From Citromicrobium sp. (GTDB lineage: Bacteria > Pseudomonadota > Alphaproteobacteria > Sphingomonadales > Sphingomonadaceae), in assembly GCA_002729695.1 (NCBI GenBank), contig PBYQ01000004.1, positions 46,607-110,606 on the forward strand: a stretch of 64,000 nt of DNA. Reading direction: 5' to 3'. Below the pieces are notes generated by a model. It was not told the origin of the DNA. It was given only the letters and a program-made list of their open reading frames with translations, and did no database searches. The first letter of the stretch is position 1, and each line of letters opens with the position of its first letter. Below are positions 62,595 through 64,000 of this stretch, piece by piece. The translations under genes were made by a program, and so were the position numbers.

Positions 62595-64000
62595 TCAGTT
62601 CGCCCAATAGGTGTATTCGTCGCCATCCTCGTATGTGTCCGCCAGTGTCTTGTCGATCATGACGGGCATCTTCACGACCGACGGATAGAGCGGCGGTTTG
62701 CGGTTGCGGTGATGCGCGGCGAGCATGGTGCGCAGGCGCTTTTCCTGCTCGGGACGCTTGCCGATCAGATTGACCCGCTCGGTCGGGTCGTTCGACAGAT
62801 CGTACAGCCATGCCTTCTTGCGGACATCGTCGGTCATCAGCTTCCAGTCGCCCGCGCGCACCGCACTGATCGTTCCGCTTTGCCAGAAGATCGCGCCGTC
62901 CGGCCGTTTAAGCGGGCCATCGCCCTTCGCGACCGGCAGCAAATCGACTCCGTCGATCGGTCGATCTCCGGGCAGGGTGGCCCCAGCCGCAGCGGCGATG
63001 GTGCTGAACAGGTCCACATGGGTTGCCGGATCGCGCACCTGCCGCCCTGCGGGGAGCTGCGCGGGCCAGCGCATCATCAGCGGAACTCGCACGCCCCCTT
63101 CGAACAGGGTGATCTTCCAGCCGCGATAGGGCGCGTTCACATCGGGCAGGCCGATATAACCCGGCGCGCCATTATCGCTGGAGAAGAGGACCAGCGTGTT
63201 ATCGGCGAGCCCTTCTTCCTCCAGCTTGTCGAGAATACGCCCCACGCTTCGGTCGAGCGCGCGGACCATCGCTGCATAGACGCGGAGCCGATGCGGCTGG
63301 ATGTCGCCCACAGCTTCGTAATCTTCGCGCGTGGCCTGCAACGGCGAATGCACTGCCCAGTGCGCGAGGTAGAGGAAGAACGGCCGATCCTTGTTGGCAT
63401 CGATTGCGGACAGAGCCTCGTCGGTCCAGTAATCGGTCAGGTAACCGCCCGGCGTAAAGGCCTGCGACCGGTCGAAGCGATTGCCGAAGCGTGCCCGTGC
63501 CCACAGGAAGCGGTCGACCGGATCGAAATCCACCGGCGCATTTACCACGCGCGGATCGTCCTTCGGAAGGTAGCCGAGTTCGCTCAGGACGAGGCTGTGA
63601 TCGAAGCCCTGTGTCAGCGCGTCGAATTCGCGCGCCTCCCCCATGTGCCACTTGCCGATATGCATCGTGCTGTAGCCGCGCGCTTTCAGCAATTCGGCGA
63701 TGGTGATCTCGCTCGCGGGGAGGCCCTGCTCGGCGAAGGGAGGCGCGTCGTGATTGGCCTGCGCGTCGTATTCGATCGGCGGCAGGTCGGGGCGGATGTC
63801 TTCGTTCACAGTCGTCACCACGCGCGCCATATTGTCGGGCGTGGGGGTGAACTCGAAGCCGGTACGAGTCGGGTAACGGCCGGACATCAGCATCGCGCGG
63901 GACGGGGCGCAGGTCGCGTTGCCGGCGTACCCTTGCGTGAAGTTGACGCCATCGCGCGCGATCCGGTCGATGTTCGGGGTCGGGACCAGACCCCCTGCCA
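62595..64000 (-). CDS. Arylsulfatase-family sulfatase (N-terminus cut by window edge)
   Basis: The minus-strand frame runs in from the right edge for 468 codons to the stop at 62595. The formylglycine motif CAPSR is present, with the Cys codon at 63911-63909, in the context YAGNATCAPSRAMLMSGRYPTRTG, preceded by PTPNIDRIARDGV. Other family marks are HIGKWHMG, LAHWAVHSPLQA, FSSDNGAPGY and KITLFEGGVRVPLMMRWPAQL. It hydrolyses sulfate esters; in marine bacteria such enzymes strip sulfate from algal polysaccharides. A first-ATG call at 63893 would lose the catalytic Cys, so the true start is outside the window. Signal peptide cannot be seen. Confidence 0.94.
   Translation of the reverse strand, partial: AGGLVPTPNIDRIARDGVNFTQGYAGNATCAPSRAMLMSGRYPTRTGFEFTPTPDNMARVVTTVNEDIRPDLPPIEYDAQANHDAPPFAEQGLPASEITIAELLKARGYSTMHIGKWHMGEAREFDALTQGFDHSLVLSELGYLPKDDPRVVNAPVDFDPVDRFLWARARFGNRFDRSQAFTPGGYLTDYWTDEALSAIDANKDRPFFLYLAHWAVHSPLQATREDYEAVGDIQPHRLRVYAAMVRALDRSVGRILDKLEEEGLADNTLVLFSSDNGAPGYIGLPDVNAPYRGWKITLFEGGVRVPLMMRWPAQLPAGRQVRDPATHVDLFSTIAAAAGATLPGDRPIDGVDLLPVAKGDGPLKRPDGAIFWQSGTISAVRAGDWKLMTDDVRKKAWLYDLSNDPTERVNLIGKRPEQEKRLRTMLAAHHRNRKPPLYPSVVKMPVMIDKTLADTYEDGDEYTYWAN

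Noticed and set aside
62460-64000. Long plus-strand frame beginning MADARKVYVLQHG near 62463
   Set aside because: It is the antisense of the sulfatase gene; the minus strand has the formylglycine motif and complete family signatures.

Overview
The window is a stretch of high-GC alphaproteobacterial chromosome. Gene content and protein style (FecI/FecR with an STN-domain TonB receptor, NodT-type efflux lipoprotein, a single long Rsh enzyme, MHYT-GGDEF-EAL protein, paired lipoprotein/cyclophilin genes) point to Sphingomonadales, most likely the Erythrobacteraceae. This is inferred from general familiarity with these families; no database was searched. No insertion sequence, integrase, prophage gene or CRISPR array is visible.

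Positions 1-17650 are mostly housekeeping: a PLP-dependent Cys/Met enzyme cut by the left edge, a SLC13/DASS anion transporter, a secreted hypothetical, a lipoprotein, infC (with an apparent AUA start), pdeM, hemF, a light/c-di-GMP pair (MHYT-GGDEF-EAL plus BLUF), a secreted GH16 glucanase, an M1 aminopeptidase lipoprotein, rsh, a VOC protein, and a compact minus-strand operon (small metallopeptidase, two cyclophilin paralogues, GNAT), ending in tRNA-Ser(GGA).

Positions 17793-42917 are dominated by surface proteins. A LysR regulator faces a 5209-residue autotransporter built of beta-strand repeats with a Gly-rich N-terminus. A LuxR-type regulator faces a second autotransporter of 2072 residues. 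Both divergent gaps contain a good inverted repeat. Strong hairpins close both autotransporter genes.

Positions 43296-49895 hold a TetR regulator divergent from a complete RND efflux operon (adaptor, permease, outer membrane channel), with a perfect 8-4-8 operator-like palindrome between them.

Positions 49919-54989 are a minus-strand operon for a PaoABC-type molybdenum aldehyde oxidoreductase with its own XdhC/PaoD-like and MobA/MocA-like cofactor genes. The start codons or overlaps (TTG, ATGA, GTGA, TGATG) suggest tight translational coupling.

Positions 55274-64000 hold, on the minus strand, a sulfatase (cut by the right edge), an ECF sigma factor, a FecR anti-sigma factor, an STN-domain TonB receptor and a third autotransporter only 80 bases behind the receptor. 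This looks like one cell-surface-signalling unit whose last gene is a type V secreted protein. Overall the window carries three classical autotransporters, each beside a different class of regulator, which is its most unusual aspect.
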